From Synergistaceae bacterium (GTDB lineage: Bacteria; Synergistota; Synergistia; Synergistales; Aminobacteriaceae): 64,000 nt of DNA. This document shows, one piece after another, positions 54,214-64,000 of the stretch (positions are counted from its first letter, which is position 1; the number at the start of each line of letters is the position of its first letter). Below the pieces are notes generated by a model. The model was not told the origin of the DNA. It saw only the letters and a program-made list of their open reading frames with translations, and did no database searches. The translations under genes and the position numbers were made by a program. Location of the stretch: positions 154,318-218,317 of the forward strand of contig JAFUYQ010000016.1 of assembly GCA_017470485.1 (NCBI GenBank). Reading direction: 5' to 3'.

Positions 54214-56072
54214 TGCCTTATCGGTATATGTTTTGACGAGAATATCCGCCAGTTCTCAAGACAACGCCTCAATAACGGCATATTCCCCGATGAGACGCTC
54301 TGCATGTTTATCTCAAATCTTGAGTTCGCAAGCAGACGGTGTCTTCTGTTCTGGTAACTGCTGCTGAAATTTATCTTGTCGGGATTTTTGACTGTTTTCC
54401 CTGAGACAAGAGCTTCTTCAGCATTCTTGGGGAACGAGAGCGTTATTTCCATGTCCATTATGAACGGGAACTTTAATTCTACGGGCGGTTCATAAGTTCC
54501 CAGCTTCCTGACGAATACAGGCTCAAAAAACGGAAGTATCGCCAGAATCCCCCTGCCTGTTCCCCCGATACCCGGCTTGTTCTCAATCTTGAACTCCATT
54601 TCGGGAATACCCTTTACAATTTTATACCTTGCGTCCCTGTAATTCGTAAGTCCCGGAAAAAGCGACAATACCGCGCCTCTTACAGCTCCTTCGGTAACGC
54701 TCTTTCCGAGAAGAAATGAGTTCCATGCTCCTCTGGGTATTATTCTGACAGTACCGTTCATTATTCCCTGTTCGGTGAGATTGAGATCCATTACTGCGCT
54801 GAGTCTGTTATCGCCCGATTTATGAGAGGGGATACGCCTTGAAAAGAGCTTCCCGTCATTATTGAGGCTGAAAATTTTTGTTCCTCCGAGCATTAACGGG
54901 TCATTCATGTCATGGAACGTTACGCCTTTTATCTCCTGAACATCAAGCACAGGATTCAGGAACATTGACAGGCTTACGGGCGATCTGTCGTCAGGTTCAA
55001 AAGGAAGAATCCATGTCAATGACGCATCAACCTTCTGAGAAACAAGCCACGATTTCGCAAGAAGTAATTTCTCGCGCTTAGTCAATGCTCCCGATGAAGG
55101 GATACGTCTCGGAGTTCCTTCGGCCAAAATTATCTCAGGCTGTGATGAGAGCCATTCAATTAATTTTAATGTGCCGGCCTCCTTCGAGCGTTTGAAGGCT
55201 GAAAGTGCCTCCGGATTGGCAGGAATATTACCGGCGTTCTCAGCGTCCTTTATCATTCCTTGAACTCCTGAAGTACCCTGCTTTACGCCGAACGCTATAC
55301 CTGCTCTCTGAACTCTCGCTATCTCACTGCGGTCATCGTAGGGGTCAACGTTAATTTTCCGCCACGAGTAGACGGTTTCATTTCCCAAGTCCTCAGTCTC
55401 AGGATTAACGGGCGAAGGGAAACTCGTATAAGCAAGTCTCAGCGGAGAATGAATTACCGCTGTCGACTCCCATACTCTCAAATCCTCCTGAAGCCAGATT
55501 AATCCCTCTATGTTCAGCATGTCAGGAAGAATCTCGCGCCATGAAACCGCAATGATAAACGTTTCGGGAAGACCTGCAAATCTCACGTGCTTTACTCCTG
55601 CGGCGAGGTCTTCTTCGGGCGGAATAGTGCTGATTTTAGCGAGGCTGTTGAAATCGTAGATGCTCGCTTCAAGAATCTCAGTGCTTCCTTTCGCAGGGGT
55701 CTGAATGTTCCAGTTAAGCCACCTTTCGGAAAGCCCCCTCCGTCCGAGAATGACATAAAGTCGTGTGATTTCCATACCGCCGGATTCGGAACGCGAGCAA
55801 GTAACGTTCTTGAGCCAGATTATTCCGTTAGCTTCGGGGTAAGTGTTGAAGTCGGGATTCATCTGCTTCATTCTGCGGAGGTTGTAGCCCTTTGTCTCCG
55901 TCTCAACAAATGAGCCTGTACCCGTATAATTCGGCATTACCTTCCCCATGCTCATATCATTAAGTTCGGGCATGGGCGTGTTAAATCTCGACCAGTCCAT
56001 CAAATCATCAGCATATGACGGAACGCATAGCATTATTACGGCGGCGAGTGCGGTGAAAATTTTATGCTTCAT
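54210..56072 (-). CDS. Exported protein of unknown function between secA and argS
   Basis: The 620-residue protein has a signal peptide (1-21, cleavage near SYA). The arrangement of a long beta-rich N-terminal part (25-250) followed by a helical middle (300-370, LTKREKLLLAKSWLVSQKVD) and another beta-rich part recalls proteins with DUF3857 and transglutaminase-like folds, but I cannot see the catalytic Cys-His-Asp set and do not insist on that family. No lipobox is seen. Its stop overlaps the argS start, and it begins three bases after the secA stop, so it belongs to the same transcript and could be an envelope factor. Confidence 0.75.
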   Translation of the reverse strand: MKHKIFTALAAVIMLCVPSYADDLMDWSRFNTPMPELNDMSMGKVMPNYTGTGSFVETETKGYNLRRMKQMNPDFNTYPEANGIIWLKNVTCSRSESGGMEITRLYVILGRRGLSERWLNWNIQTPAKGSTEILEASIYDFNSLAKISTIPPEEDLAAGVKHVRFAGLPETFIIAVSWREILPDMLNIEGLIWLQEDLRVWESTAVIHSPLRLAYTSFPSPVNPETEDLGNETVYSWRKINVDPYDDRSEIARVQRAGIAFGVKQGTSGVQGMIKDAENAGNIPANPEALSAFKRSKEAGTLKLIEWLSSQPEIILAEGTPRRIPSSGALTKREKLLLAKSWLVSQKVDASLTWILPFEPDDRSPVSLSMFLNPVLDVQEIKGVTFHDMNDPLMLGGTKIFSLNNDGKLFSRRIPSHKSGDNRLSAVMDLNLTEQGIMNGTVRIIPRGAWNSFLLGKSVTEGAVRGAVLSLFPGLTNYRDARYKIVKGIPEMEFKIENKPGIGGTGRGILAILPFFEPVFVRKLGTYEPPVELKFPFIMDMEITLSFPKNAEEALVSGKTVKNPDKINFSSSYQNRRHRLLANSRFEINMQSVSSGNMPLLRRCLENWRIFSSKHIPIRQ

Positions 56073-56075
56073 GGA

Positions 56076-58730
56076 TTAAAGCCCCCTTCCATGACAATAT
56101 TTGTATTTCTTCCCAGAACCGCAGGGGCACGGGTCATTACGTCCGACTTTAGCAGTCTTTCTGAGCGGTTCACGGGGTGAGTCTGCGCCTGCTCCCGACA
56201 TTTTGAACTCCTGCTTTTCCATCGTCATTTTGCGTTCGCGCCTCGACTCTGTACTCATTACGCGGACTCTGAATATCTGTTCGGTGAACGTTCCTTTAAC
56301 CCTCTCCATCATTTCAGTGAAAAGGTTATACGACTCGAACTGGTATTCGATTAACGGGTCTTTCTGACCGATTGCACGGAGGCCGATTCCGCGCCTGAGT
56401 TCGTCCATTCCTGTGAGGTGTTCGCGCCATGCCGAGTCGAGAGTCTCAAGCAAGATGTAGCGTATTATTGAGCCTGCAATATTGCCTTCCTGTTCGGTAT
56501 TAAGCTCGGCGATTTTCGAGTCGTAACGCGATTTCACGCCGTCAAGAATTTCATTCCTCATTCCCTCCATGTCCATGCGGTCAGCGGCTTCAGCGATTTT
56601 CCCTTCAGCACCTGCCCCGAATAACGCCCTTAACCTCGAAGCTGCCCTCTGAGGATCCGGCTCATTCTCATGGCCTTCGGGGAAGTATTTATCAAGAATG
56701 TCATTGATTACTCCCCTTATGACCTCCCAGCCGTATTGTGTCATTTCGTCATCGGCTGTCGAGAGGATTTCGCCGCGTTCTGAATAGATAGCTTCCCTCT
56801 GCTGGTTCATAACGTTATCATAGGCTAAGAGCTGTTTTCTTATGTCGAAGTGTAATTCCTCGACTTTCTTCTGCGAGTTCTCGATTATCCTGCTTAACAT
56901 TGATGACTCGATAGCCTCGCCGTCCTTGAGTCCTAACTTGCCCATTAGAGGCTGAATCTTCTCAGAGCCGAACAATCTCAGAAGGTTATCCTCAAGCGAA
57001 AGGTAGAACCTCGAAGTTCCCGGATCTCCCTGACGGCCTGAACGTCCGCGAAGCTGGTTATCAATTCGTCTTGACTCGTGGCGTTCCGTGCCGATAATCG
57101 CCAAGCCTCCGGCCTTAACGACTCTTTCATGCTCCTGTCCGCATGAGGCAGTAAATTCCCTGAGCAGACGTTCATATTCAGCAGGGTCGTCATGGGATTT
57201 GTCCTTTGCCAAAAACTCAGGGTTGCCGCCGAGCATGATGTCAGTTCCGCGACCGGCCATGTTAGTTGCGACAGTTACAGCACCTTCGCGCCCTGCCTGA
57301 GCGACAATGTAGGCTTCCTTCTCGTGATACTTTGCATTGAGGACTTGATGGGGAATTTTACGGGCTTTGAGGAGTTTGCTGACGCGCTCGGAATTTTCGA
57401 TTGATGTTGTACCGACTAAGACGGGCTGACCGTTCTTGTGGCGTTCCGAAACCTCATCGGCTACCGCGCTGAATTTTTCATGCTCAGTCGCGTAGATTAC
57501 ATCGGGATTATCGGTGCGAATCATTGGTCTGTGCGTCGGAATGCTGACTACCTGAAGCCCGTAAATCTCCTTGAACTCTTCGGCCTCTGTGGCTGCTGTG
57601 CCGGTCATGCCTGCGAGTTTGCGGTACATACGGAAATAGTTCTGAAGCGTTATCGTTGCGAGGGTCTGGGACTCGCGTCCGACTTTGACGCGTTCTTTAG
57701 CCTCGATGGCCTGATGAAGACCGTCAGAGTATCTTCTGCCAATCATCAATCTTCCCGTGAACTCGTCAACGATTATGACCTCGCCGTCTTTGACAACGTA
57801 ATCAGTATCACGCTTGTAGAGTTTATGAGCCTTTAGAGCCTGAACGATTCGATGAGCCAAGTCAGAATGAGCCGCGTCCGAGAAAAGACCGGGCATTTTG
57901 AGGAAGTCCTCGCATTTCTGAATACCTGCTTCGGTCATTGAGATGCTTTTTTCTTTCTCGTCCTTCTCGTAATCGGGGCCTTCGGTGAGGGCTCTTGCGG
58001 CGGTGTCGGCCTTGACGTACAGTCCTGCGTCATCATCTGAAGGGCCTGAGATGATTAACGGTGTCCTCGCCTCATCAATGAGAATAGAGTCAACCTCGTC
58101 AACAATGCAGAAGTTATGTCCTCTCTGAACCATGTCAGCCGCTCTCATGGCCATGTTGTCGCGGAGGTAGTCGAAGCCGAACTCGGAGTTTGTGCCGTAA
58201 GTTATATCTGCTTTGTAGGCGTTAATGCGTTCGTTTTCGGGCATGTAAGGATAAATCACTCCTGCGGTCAGTCCCAAGAAGTTATAGACAGGGGACATCC
58301 ATTCTGCGTCGCGCTTGGCAAGGTAATCGTTGACGGTAACGAGATGAACGCCCTGACCGCTCATAGCATTGAGGACGACAGCGAGGGGGGCGACTAAAGT
58401 TTTACCTTCGCCGGTTTTCATTTCAGCGATACGGCCGTCATGGAGGGACATACCGCCGATTAACTGAACGTCATAATGACGGAGGCCGATAGTGCGGTCG
58501 CTGACTTCACGGACGATGGCGAAGACTTCGGGGAGTAGGTCATTAATTTCTGCGGAGTTTTCAAGAACTTGAGTTTTAAGTTCAAGGAAGCGTGATTTAA
58601 TTTCGGAGTCTGAAATTGAATGAAGCCTTTCCGAATAAGAATTGACGATTTCAACGAGAGCCTTATATTTCTGCAAGGCTCTTTCATTTGGGTCAAGACC
58701 CAGTAATTTTTTAATGCTGCTTAAAAACAT
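56076..58730 (-). CDS. secA: Preprotein translocase ATPase SecA
   Basis: The 884-residue motor drives secretion through SecYEG. Walker [12 protein letters not shown] is near residue 106, the DEAD-like box [20 protein letters not shown] near 210, the GTTSIENSE block near 430, [15 protein letters not shown] near 490, and [20 protein letters not shown] near 580. The C-terminus has the SEC-C zinc motif [19 protein letters not shown] that binds SecB or ribosomes. It is the first gene of a run with an exported protein, argS and the FtsB-like gene. AAAGGAG precedes the ATG. Confidence 0.98.
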   Translation of the reverse strand: MFLSSIKKLLGLDPNERALQKYKALVEIVNSYSERLHSISDSEIKSRFLELKTQVLENSAEINDLLPEVFAIVREVSDRTIGLRHYDVQLIGGMSLHDGRIAEMKTGEGKTLVAPLAVVLNAMSGQGVHLVTVNDYLAKRDAEWMSPVYNFLGLTAGVIYPYMPENERINAYKADITYGTNSEFGFDYLRDNMAMRAADMVQRGHNFCIVDEVDSILIDEARTPLIISGPSDDDAGLYVKADTAARALTEGPDYEKDEKEKSISMTEAGIQKCEDFLKMPGLFSDAAHSDLAHRIVQALKAHKLYKRDTDYVVKDGEVIIVDEFTGRLMIGRRYSDGLHQAIEAKERVKVGRESQTLATITLQNYFRMYRKLAGMTGTAATEAEEFKEIYGLQVVSIPTHRPMIRTDNPDVIYATEHEKFSAVADEVSERHKNGQPVLVGTTSIENSERVSKLLKARKIPHQVLNAKYHEKEAYIVAQAGREGAVTVATNMAGRGTDIMLGGNPEFLAKDKSHDDPAEYERLLREFTASCGQEHERVVKAGGLAIIGTERHESRRIDNQLRGRSGRQGDPGTSRFYLSLEDNLLRLFGSEKIQPLMGKLGLKDGEAIESSMLSRIIENSQKKVEELHFDIRKQLLAYDNVMNQQREAIYSERGEILSTADDEMTQYGWEVIRGVINDILDKYFPEGHENEPDPQRAASRLRALFGAGAEGKIAEAADRMDMEGMRNEILDGVKSRYDSKIAELNTEQEGNIAGSIIRYILLETLDSAWREHLTGMDELRRGIGLRAIGQKDPLIEYQFESYNLFTEMMERVKGTFTEQIFRVRVMSTESRRERKMTMEKQEFKMSGAGADSPREPLRKTAKVGRNDPCPCGSGKKYKYCHGRGL

Positions 58731-58797
58731 AGTAACTCCTTTTCATGTCAAGATGTAAGAAGATTATCACACGAATCAAATCCTGCTACAACTTATT

Positions 58798-58832
58798 AAA
58801 AAAAAATGACTCTGCCGATTCCGGACAGAGCC
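58798..58832 (-). terminator. Terminator of the small Cys-containing gene
   Basis: CTCTG...CAGAG inverted repeat (58810-58830) followed on the minus strand by a run of T (plus-strand A run at 58798-58806). Confidence 0.82.
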
Positions 58833-58856
58833 TTAATGTTTCAGTGCAATGAAAAA

Positions 58857-59189
58857 TTAGAGTGCTTCTCTGTTTTCGTAAATCTCTCCGCCGGCCTGAC
58901 ATGCAGGACAGATACAGTATTTGTTTCCTTCAGCCTTTGACTTCTTGGCTGCCTCAGCCATTGCCTTTGCCTTTTCAGCACCGAAGAATTTAACGCCCGT
59001 TTCGGACTCGCAAAGACCGATTAGTTCATCGACAGTGCAGACTTCAGCCGCAAGAATCTTCACGAGGGCATCAGCCGAAGCCTTGTCCTGATTCTTTGCG
59101 TAAGCCTCAGCCGCCGCCTTAACGTCCGCGCAGACTGACGGAGCCGCAATGAGTTCATTAACTTTCGCAAGGATTTCCTGTTTTGTCAT
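58857..59189 (-). CDS. Small cytoplasmic Cys-containing protein (110 aa), function unknown
   Basis: The protein starts MTKQEILAKVNELIAAPSVC and is helical and Ala/Lys-rich, with a CICPAC motif near residue 95 that looks like a metal-binding knuckle. Similar small proteins in anaerobes are sometimes labelled as Hsp90-like or heat-shock proteins, a label I consider unreliable. I start at ATG 59189 since GGAGG lies ten bases upstream; the frame is open 15 codons further. It has its own terminator and is divergent from the Gfo/Idh gene. Confidence 0.82.
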   Translation of the reverse strand: MTKQEILAKVNELIAAPSVCADVKAAAEAYAKNQDKASADALVKILAAEVCTVDELIGLCESETGVKFFGAEKAKAMAEAAKKSKAEGNKYCICPACQAGGEIYENREAL

Positions 59190-59297
59190 TGGTACTTTAC
59201 CTCCAAGAAAAAATTTCGTATTATTATGCCACAAAAATTACCTATTGTGTGATAAGTAACAATAGAGAGATTTTTCACAAGGGGAAGGATTTTTATC

Positions 59298-60263
59298 ATG
59301 ACAGAAAGAGTTGCAGTTATAGGTGTAGGGCATTTGGGACAGCACCACGCGAGGATTTACACTGAGCTGCCAGATGCCCAGCTCGTAGGGGTTGCAGACA
59401 GCGACATTGAGCGCGCACGATTCATCGGCGAACATTTAGGCGTTCCGGCTTACGGTTCGCTTGGGGAATTAATCAGAAGGAAGTCGCCCGACGCAATATC
59501 AGTCGTAGTTCCTACCAGCCAGCACTATGAGATTGCGAAAAAAGCACTTGAGGCAGGAATACATGTTCTTGTCGAGAAGCCTGTAACTGTTAAACCTTCA
59601 GAGGCCGGAGAACTTTTAGAGATTGCCGACAGAAAGAATTTAGTCCTTCAGGTCGGCCACATAGAACGCTTCAACAGCGCGATACGTTACATTTCACAAA
59701 TTCCGTGCAGACCAGTTTACCTTGACGCAAGAAGAACAGCCCCGTTCACTCCGAGAATTAACGATGTCGGCGTCGTGCTTGACCTCATGATTCACGACAT
59801 TGATATAGTGATGTCGCTTGTTCCTTCGAAAATAACGAAGATTGCCGCGACTGGTGCGTGTGTCTTCACCGAACATGAGGACATCGCTGACGCTCACATA
59901 ACTTTCGAGGACGGCACGCTCGCTCACATACTTACATCGAGGTGCGCACAGAAAAAATGCAGACAGCTCGAAGTCGTTGAACGCGAACGCCAGATTACAG
60001 TGAACTATGAGCTTCAGACGGTTCAAATTTCACGGTGCGTCAATAATCCCGAAGGTCAGGTCGAAATCAGGGAAACGCCTGTTTTCCCGAAGAGCGAACC
60101 GCTGAAGTTAGAGCTTGCGGATTTCGTGAGGTGCGTAAGAGAACACAGACCGCCCGTTGTCGGAGGCGGAGACGGGAAGAAAGCCCTTGAAGTTGCTGTC
60201 GAGATTCTGAGGCAGATTCATGACGGAAATAATCAGGAGGCCGGTATTCCGGCGGCGGTTTAG
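59298..60263 (+). CDS. Gfo/Idh/MocA-family oxidoreductase
   Basis: The 321-residue NAD(P)-dependent enzyme has the Rossmann start VAVIGVGHLGQHHARIY, the family motif EKPVTVKPSEAGELL near 94 and a C-terminal sugar-type alpha/beta domain with LDLMIHDIDIVMSL near 165. Members act on sugars, inositols or biliverdin-like compounds. UDP-N-acetylglucosamine-type dehydrogenases of this family are often found with envelope genes, but the substrate here is open. AAGGGGAAGGA precedes the ATG. A terminator follows. Confidence 0.92.
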   Translation: MTERVAVIGVGHLGQHHARIYTELPDAQLVGVADSDIERARFIGEHLGVPAYGSLGELIRRKSPDAISVVVPTSQHYEIAKKALEAGIHVLVEKPVTVKPSEAGELLEIADRKNLVLQVGHIERFNSAIRYISQIPCRPVYLDARRTAPFTPRINDVGVVLDLMIHDIDIVMSLVPSKITKIAATGACVFTEHEDIADAHITFEDGTLAHILTSRCAQKKCRQLEVVERERQITVNYELQTVQISRCVNNPEGQVEIRETPVFPKSEPLKLELADFVRCVREHRPPVVGGGDGKKALEVAVEILRQIHDGNNQEAGIPAAV

Positions 60264-60275
60264 ATTAGATGTTAC

Positions 60276-60308
60276 AGGGCCTTGCAGAAATTGCAAGGTC
60301 TGTTTTTG
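60276..60308 (+). terminator. Terminator of the Gfo/Idh/MocA gene
   Basis: CCTTGCA-GAAA-TTGCAAGG hairpin (60280-60298) followed by a T-rich tract. The rest of the 235-base gap holds a TATAAT at 60431 about 68 bases before the next start, a likely promoter. Confidence 0.85.
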
Positions 60309-60498
60309 TTTTCGTCCCAATAAAAAAATCCTGCACAATCCTATGAAAGAGATGAACAGCGCATGTTCACTTGAGACTGTCCAAATATAAATTAATGGCT
60401 TAATGTGAAACTTTTTCAGGTCTTTCAATGTATAATTAGAAAAACTGGTTATTAATAAATTTTCACACGCTTTATTCCAAAGGAGGAGTCATTTTTCC

Positions 60499-62349
60499 AT
60501 GTACATGAAGTTTTCTCGTGCACTCCTGTTTCTATTGACAATTACCATCTCTGTGCCATCGTTCGCGGCTTCGTCATTCGTGGTCATGAACGGTGATGCT
60601 CATGTGGGAGAACAGGCAGTGCTTTCGGTCGAGACATCGCAGATACCCCCTAACGGTTCTGTCGAATGGTCTGTCAGTCCGACAACAGGGCAGAATCCCG
60701 ACAGGATTTCCCTTCGTTCAGGAGGCCGCGAATGCGCGTTCACTCCGCTCGATACTCACCCTGTCAAAGTTATTGCCTCTCTGGCCGACAGAAGCGGTAA
60801 TATCATCTCCACCAATGAAATTCTTGTTACCCCGAAAGAATTTCTTATTGATATTTCCGTTGTTATCGAAAAGCCTTTAGAGCTTTGGGATTCGTCAAAG
60901 CGTTCGGATTACGCATTGAGTCCCGACACTCTCATGGCTAATACTCCTGTCAGGCTGAGAGCGTCATTGAACCCTTCGTTCAAAGGCAAGCACTCCTTCA
61001 AATGGGACAGCGATGCCGCAACAGCCCTAATGAGTCAGGACAATGCTGATATTTTCCTCAAGCGGGGAAGTATCGGAACGTCTGAAATCAACGTTACAGC
61101 ATTCAACGCTCAAGGAATACGTCTCGGAAACGGAGCGAGTACCGTGAAAATAACTCTGCCCGTTTCGACCTACGAGGAGTCAACGATGGAGCGCGACGCT
61201 TGGCAGGCTTGGCAGAAGGCTCAGGCATTATGGGAGTCAAAGAAATACTATGAGGCTGTTCAGCTTGCAGGGCACGCGGTGAATTTGTCGCCCAGAGACA
61301 CAGAAATTGCGGACGGTTTGAGAGCCATGACCGCTAACTATGCGCGTTACACTAAGGCTCAGAGACTCCGCGAGGACGCTGTGAAGTTCGACGCTGATAA
61401 ACGCTTCGAGGACGCACTGAAGAATCTCAGGATTGCGCAGGTCATATGGCCTATTGATGACGGCGAGCGCGGAATTAAATCGGCTGAGGAAAAAGCTGAC
61501 GCTCAGCGCAAACTTCAGCAGGAGGCTAACTGGCTTCGCGATACTGCAAGCGCATACGACAACGAGAACATGTACGAGGACGCACTGGAGTATTACGCGA
61601 AAAGTATCTCTCTCGTCTCAAGCGATGCAGTAATCGACCGTATGAACAAGATTCGGAACCGCCTTGTCTTAATCGCTGACGCTGACCGTTACGCAGGAGA
61701 GGGCAACGCCTTTGAGCGCGAGGGGAAATTGCAGGAGGCACTGAACAAGTACGGAGCGAGTCTTCAGAGCAACCCTGACGCAGGATTAAGGCAGCACTTC
61801 GAGGAGCTTCAGAGCGTAATTTCGCGCCGTGAGAGGCAGGCAAATGCGCTTTTCCGCGAGGGCAGGGATCTTCAGAAGCGTAACCCTCAGGAAGCATTGA
61901 AGCGTTACAACGAGAGCATGAAAGTCTGGCCTAATGACAGCGCGAGACAGGGTATTCAGCAGTTGAGCAGGAATACGAGACTGGCGGCTGACGCGGTGAT
62001 AAGAGGCCCGGAGGATTTCGGAATTGGAACGAGAATTGACGCTCAGAAAATCATTCAGGAGGCTGACGCACTTTACGCTGACGGGGACATTGACGGAGCG
62101 TCCGCGCTTTACAAGAAGGCTCAGAACATTGCGCCCTCAGATGAAATGAGAAGATGGATTTCGAGACTTGATTCAGTCCTCAAGGAACGTGATGCGGTGA
62201 ACGCCGCGAACCGTCAGATTTCGGAGGCTAACGCGCTTTTCAAGGCAGGAAAAAAGAAAGAAGCTCTTGATCTTTATCGGGAGAGTCTGAAGACTCATAA
62301 GAACGCTGAGATTGAAGCGTTTATCAGAAAGCAGGCGACAGCGAAATGA
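60499..62349 (+). CDS. Exported TPR-repeat protein
   Basis: The 616-residue protein has a signal peptide (cleavage near FAA, residue 24), a beta-rich N-terminal region (25-230) with Ig-like look, and a series of TPR-like repeats from about 235 to 610. The repeats carry units such as [91 protein letters not shown] and [14 protein letters not shown]. It would act as an extracytoplasmic scaffold, perhaps in polysaccharide assembly or gliding-like structures. AAAGGAGGAG lies upstream of the ATG. The ParA gene overlaps its end (ATGA). Confidence 0.88.
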   Translation: MYMKFSRALLFLLTITISVPSFAASSFVVMNGDAHVGEQAVLSVETSQIPPNGSVEWSVSPTTGQNPDRISLRSGGRECAFTPLDTHPVKVIASLADRSGNIISTNEILVTPKEFLIDISVVIEKPLELWDSSKRSDYALSPDTLMANTPVRLRASLNPSFKGKHSFKWDSDAATALMSQDNADIFLKRGSIGTSEINVTAFNAQGIRLGNGASTVKITLPVSTYEESTMERDAWQAWQKAQALWESKKYYEAVQLAGHAVNLSPRDTEIADGLRAMTANYARYTKAQRLREDAVKFDADKRFEDALKNLRIAQVIWPIDDGERGIKSAEEKADAQRKLQQEANWLRDTASAYDNENMYEDALEYYAKSISLVSSDAVIDRMNKIRNRLVLIADADRYAGEGNAFEREGKLQEALNKYGASLQSNPDAGLRQHFEELQSVISRRERQANALFREGRDLQKRNPQEALKRYNESMKVWPNDSARQGIQQLSRNTRLAADAVIRGPEDFGIGTRIDAQKIIQEADALYADGDIDGASALYKKAQNIAPSDEMRRWISRLDSVLKERDAVNAANRQISEANALFKAGKKKEALDLYRESLKTHKNAEIEAFIRKQATAK

Positions 62350-63761
62350 TGATAGTAGGTTTCTGCAATCTAAAAGGCGGCGTAGGAAAAACTACGGCAT
62401 GTCAGAACATAGCTGCGGCATTATCGAAGATGGGAAGGAAAGTCGCAGTTATTGACATGGATCCGCAGAGCAATTTGAGTGCAGGGTTCGGATTGAATCC
62501 GTCTCCGACAGATCCGCAGGTATTTGATTTGCTTTCGGGGGCAGTCGAATGGGACGATGTTATAACCACCAAAGAAGGTATTGACATTGTGCCCAGTTCA
62601 TTAAGTCTGGTCATGGCCGAACTGAACGAGGACGGCCCCATGCAGAAACAGACTGCTCTGCGTGATGCCATCGCGAAGATTGACGCTGACAGGTACGACT
62701 ACATACTGCTGGACAGTCCTCCGCAGTTAGGGATATTCACGCAGAATGTTTTAGCGGCGTGCGACAAAATCATTGTGCCGATGGACGGAGGATTTTACAG
62801 TCTGTTCGGATTGAGGCTTCTGGATCGTTCAATGGGGATATTCCGCGAGAGGATTAACCCTGAACTTGAGATAGGCGGCATTCTGATGACGAACTACAAT
62901 CCGAGACTGTACATTTCACGGAAGATTTACGAGGACGTGAAAAAGGCATTCGGTGAACTTCTGTTTGAGACATACATAAGGCAGAACGTCAGCATAGTTG
63001 AAGCGTCAAGCGTAGGCATGTCAGTCCTTGAGTACGAGGCTAAATCCAAAGGTGCGGACGGTTACAGGGCAGTAGCGGAGGAGTTCGTGAAGAGATTTGA
63101 GGGCGGTTATGTACCTTCAGTTCCCGTTCATGCTCCTGCTGATGAACCTGAGGCTGAGCCTGTCAAAGATGAACACGATGAGCCTGAAGCCCCTGCGGTG
63201 AAAGAACCTGAAGTTCCTGCCGAGCCTGAACCTGAGCCGGAAAGAGAGCCTGAAATTTCCGCCGAACCCGAAGCGGAATCCGAGTCTGTTCATGAGCCGG
63301 AGAGGGAGGAAATCACTGAGCCAGAATCAGAACCAGTATCCGAGCCTGAACCTGAGTCAGCCCCAGTTAATGAGCCGGAAGAGGAACAGAAGACTGAGTC
63401 TGAGCCGGAGCAGAAACCTTCGCTTCCTTCGCCGGTGAAGCTGCAGCCAGGCGAAAAAAGAGTAACTCTGGGAGCATACGAGGAGAGCATAAAGCAGGAC
63501 GTAATAGACATGCTTCCTGACTCCGAAAAGGGAATGTGGATTCAGCTTCTCGACTCGGTAACGGATATATCGCGCGGTGAAGTTGATGTTAGGTCATTGC
63601 GCGAGGACTTCGAGGATTCGGACAAGGACAGATATACATTCTATGTCCTTAATGACGAATCGGATTCGTTCTGGCCGGTTATGTATCCTGACCAGATTAT
63701 TGAGCCTTTGAGGTGCGTCATTAAGTGGGACGAGGAAGGGTCTGCGGAAGTCTACATGTAG
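62346..63761 (+). CDS. ParA/Soj-family ATPase with acidic linker and C-terminal domain
   Basis: The 471-residue protein has an N-terminal ParA ATPase (1-255): deviant Walker [20 protein letters not shown] near residue 10, [16 protein letters not shown] near 36 and [15 protein letters not shown] near 120. A Pro/Glu linker of roughly 100 residues with EPE units follows, then a C-terminal domain of about 115 residues ([20 protein letters not shown] and onwards) I do not recognise. No ParB gene is adjacent. It overlaps the TPR gene by four bases, so it may position a TPR-based envelope machine rather than a plasmid. A terminator follows. Confidence 0.9.
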   Translation: MMIVGFCNLKGGVGKTTACQNIAAALSKMGRKVAVIDMDPQSNLSAGFGLNPSPTDPQVFDLLSGAVEWDDVITTKEGIDIVPSSLSLVMAELNEDGPMQKQTALRDAIAKIDADRYDYILLDSPPQLGIFTQNVLAACDKIIVPMDGGFYSLFGLRLLDRSMGIFRERINPELEIGGILMTNYNPRLYISRKIYEDVKKAFGELLFETYIRQNVSIVEASSVGMSVLEYEAKSKGADGYRAVAEEFVKRFEGGYVPSVPVHAPADEPEAEPVKDEHDEPEAPAVKEPEVPAEPEPEPEREPEISAEPEAESESVHEPEREEITEPESEPVSEPEPESAPVNEPEEEQKTESEPEQKPSLPSPVKLQPGEKRVTLGAYEESIKQDVIDMLPDSEKGMWIQLLDSVTDISRGEVDVRSLREDFEDSDKDRYTFYVLNDESDSFWPVMYPDQIIEPLRCVIKWDEEGSAEVYM

Positions 63762-63772
63762 AAGTTAATTAA

Positions 63773-63801
63773 CCCCTGCTTTCATGAGCAGGGGATTTTT
63801 T
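63773..63801 (+). terminator. Terminator of the TPR-ParA operon
   Basis: CCCCTGCTttcatgAGCAGGGG hairpin (63773-63794) followed by six T. A second similar stem lies 20 bases further on in the insertion element. Confidence 0.9.
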
Positions 63802-63810
63802 ATGTGTTTT

Positions 63811-64000
63811 GACCCCCCACCCCTGCTATGCAGGGGGTTCTGATTAGCTTACAGCTATGCAAAGTCCTTTACTTCCTGTAGAGTATTACTAGGTCAAAAA
63901 CATCACAATACAGGAGGTCAATATGGACGTAAAATACAACATGGAGTTGTAAATACCACATAGTCTTTGCCCCGAAATATCGCCGAAGTTTAGTGTTTCT
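63811..64000 (+). mobile_element. Left part of an IS200/IS605-family element
   Basis: A hairpin CCCCTGC..GCAGGGG at about 63821-63837, a leader of about 70 bases and an AGGAGG ribosome site at 63912-63917 precede the start of an IS200-type transposase. The element runs off the window edge, so its right end and any tnpB are not visible. Confidence 0.75.
63923..64000 (+). pseudogene. tnpA: tnpA, IS200-type Y1 transposase, 5' end, apparent frameshift
   Basis: After AGGAGG, the ATG at 63923 opens MDVKYNMEL and stops at 63952. The diagnostic TnpA sequence TTWSCKYHIVFAPKYRRSLV lies in another frame, from about 63936. Removing one A from the AAAA at 63931-63934 would fuse the two frames into MDVNTTWSCKYHIVFAPKY, a typical IS200 N-terminus. 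The rest is beyond the window. Either the copy is dead or this is a sequencing error in a short A run. Confidence 0.72.

Noticed and set aside
63130..63420. Repeated GAGCCTGA-like units as a tandem repeat or CRISPR-like array
   Set aside because: They encode the Pro/Glu linker of the ParA protein; units are irregular and there are no spacers.

Overview
The window looks like chromosomal sequence of an anaerobic bacterium. The complete V-type ATPase operon, Pro/Glu-rich linkers, exported TPR and SH3-like proteins and the dnaX-dnaE pairing are compatible with a Synergistota gut or rumen lineage. This is an inference from gene content and style; no rRNA marker is present, so the assignment is tentative. 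Most of the window is core metabolism and information processing with good Shine-Dalgarno sites, frequent TTG and GTG starts and tight ATGA-type overlaps.

Layout. 1-4.7 kb (minus): a partial unknown gene, a beta-class DNA methyltransferase, MetA, an unknown protein, a YefM/YoeB toxin-antitoxin pair and a Sir2 deacylase. 4.8-7.2 kb: a SAM methyltransferase (plus), tRNA-Ser(GGA), an orphan amino-acid binding protein whose two halves are in circularly permuted order, an exported Arg/Glu-rich protein, and a decayed IS605-type relic. 7.2-11 kb: leuB and leuD (minus) flank an exported phosphatase and a STAS-kinase fusion (plus). 11-17 kb (minus): dnaE, dnaX and a Cys-rich DUF5714-like protein. 17-25.9 kb (plus): V-ATPase genes in the order G/H-I-K-E-C-F-A-B-D from a strong promoter; the K subunit carries the residues of a sodium site.

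25.9-34.4 kb: ttcA-mutS (plus); 5'-nucleotidase and GH1 6-phospho-beta-glucosidase (minus); a Doc toxin with a very short partner; a rearranged intergenic region holding a second copy of the ahcY leader and a broken GH1 start; an exported SH3/OB-fold protein. 34.4-37 kb: ahcY and an SAH/MTA deaminase, apparently one operon, possibly a deamination-first route of S-adenosylhomocysteine recycling. 37-39 kb: a Sel1-repeat membrane protein in which an IS605-derived mini-element is read through in frame. 39-43.5 kb: a Fe3+-type ABC transporter whose permease has an unusual extracytoplasmic domain. 43.5-46.4 kb: a dicarboxylate/amino-acid symporter overlapping tail to tail with a putative membrane-bound DNA-binding protein.

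46.4-52.2 kb: a small exported Cys protein, a LysR regulator divergent from two exported alpha/beta hydrolases, an ankyrin protein, an aldo/keto reductase and an SDR. 52.2-59.2 kb (minus): secA, an exported protein, argS and an FtsB-like gene in one tight run, plus a small Cys-containing protein. 59.3-63.8 kb (plus): a Gfo/Idh/MocA oxidoreductase, an exported TPR protein and an orphan ParA ATPase with an acidic repeat linker. The window ends inside an IS200-type element whose transposase start appears frameshifted.

The strongest candidates for something new are the circularly permuted solute-binding protein, the in-frame capture of a transposon relic in the Sel1 protein, the putative membrane-bound transcription regulator, and the permease with a sensor-like domain.
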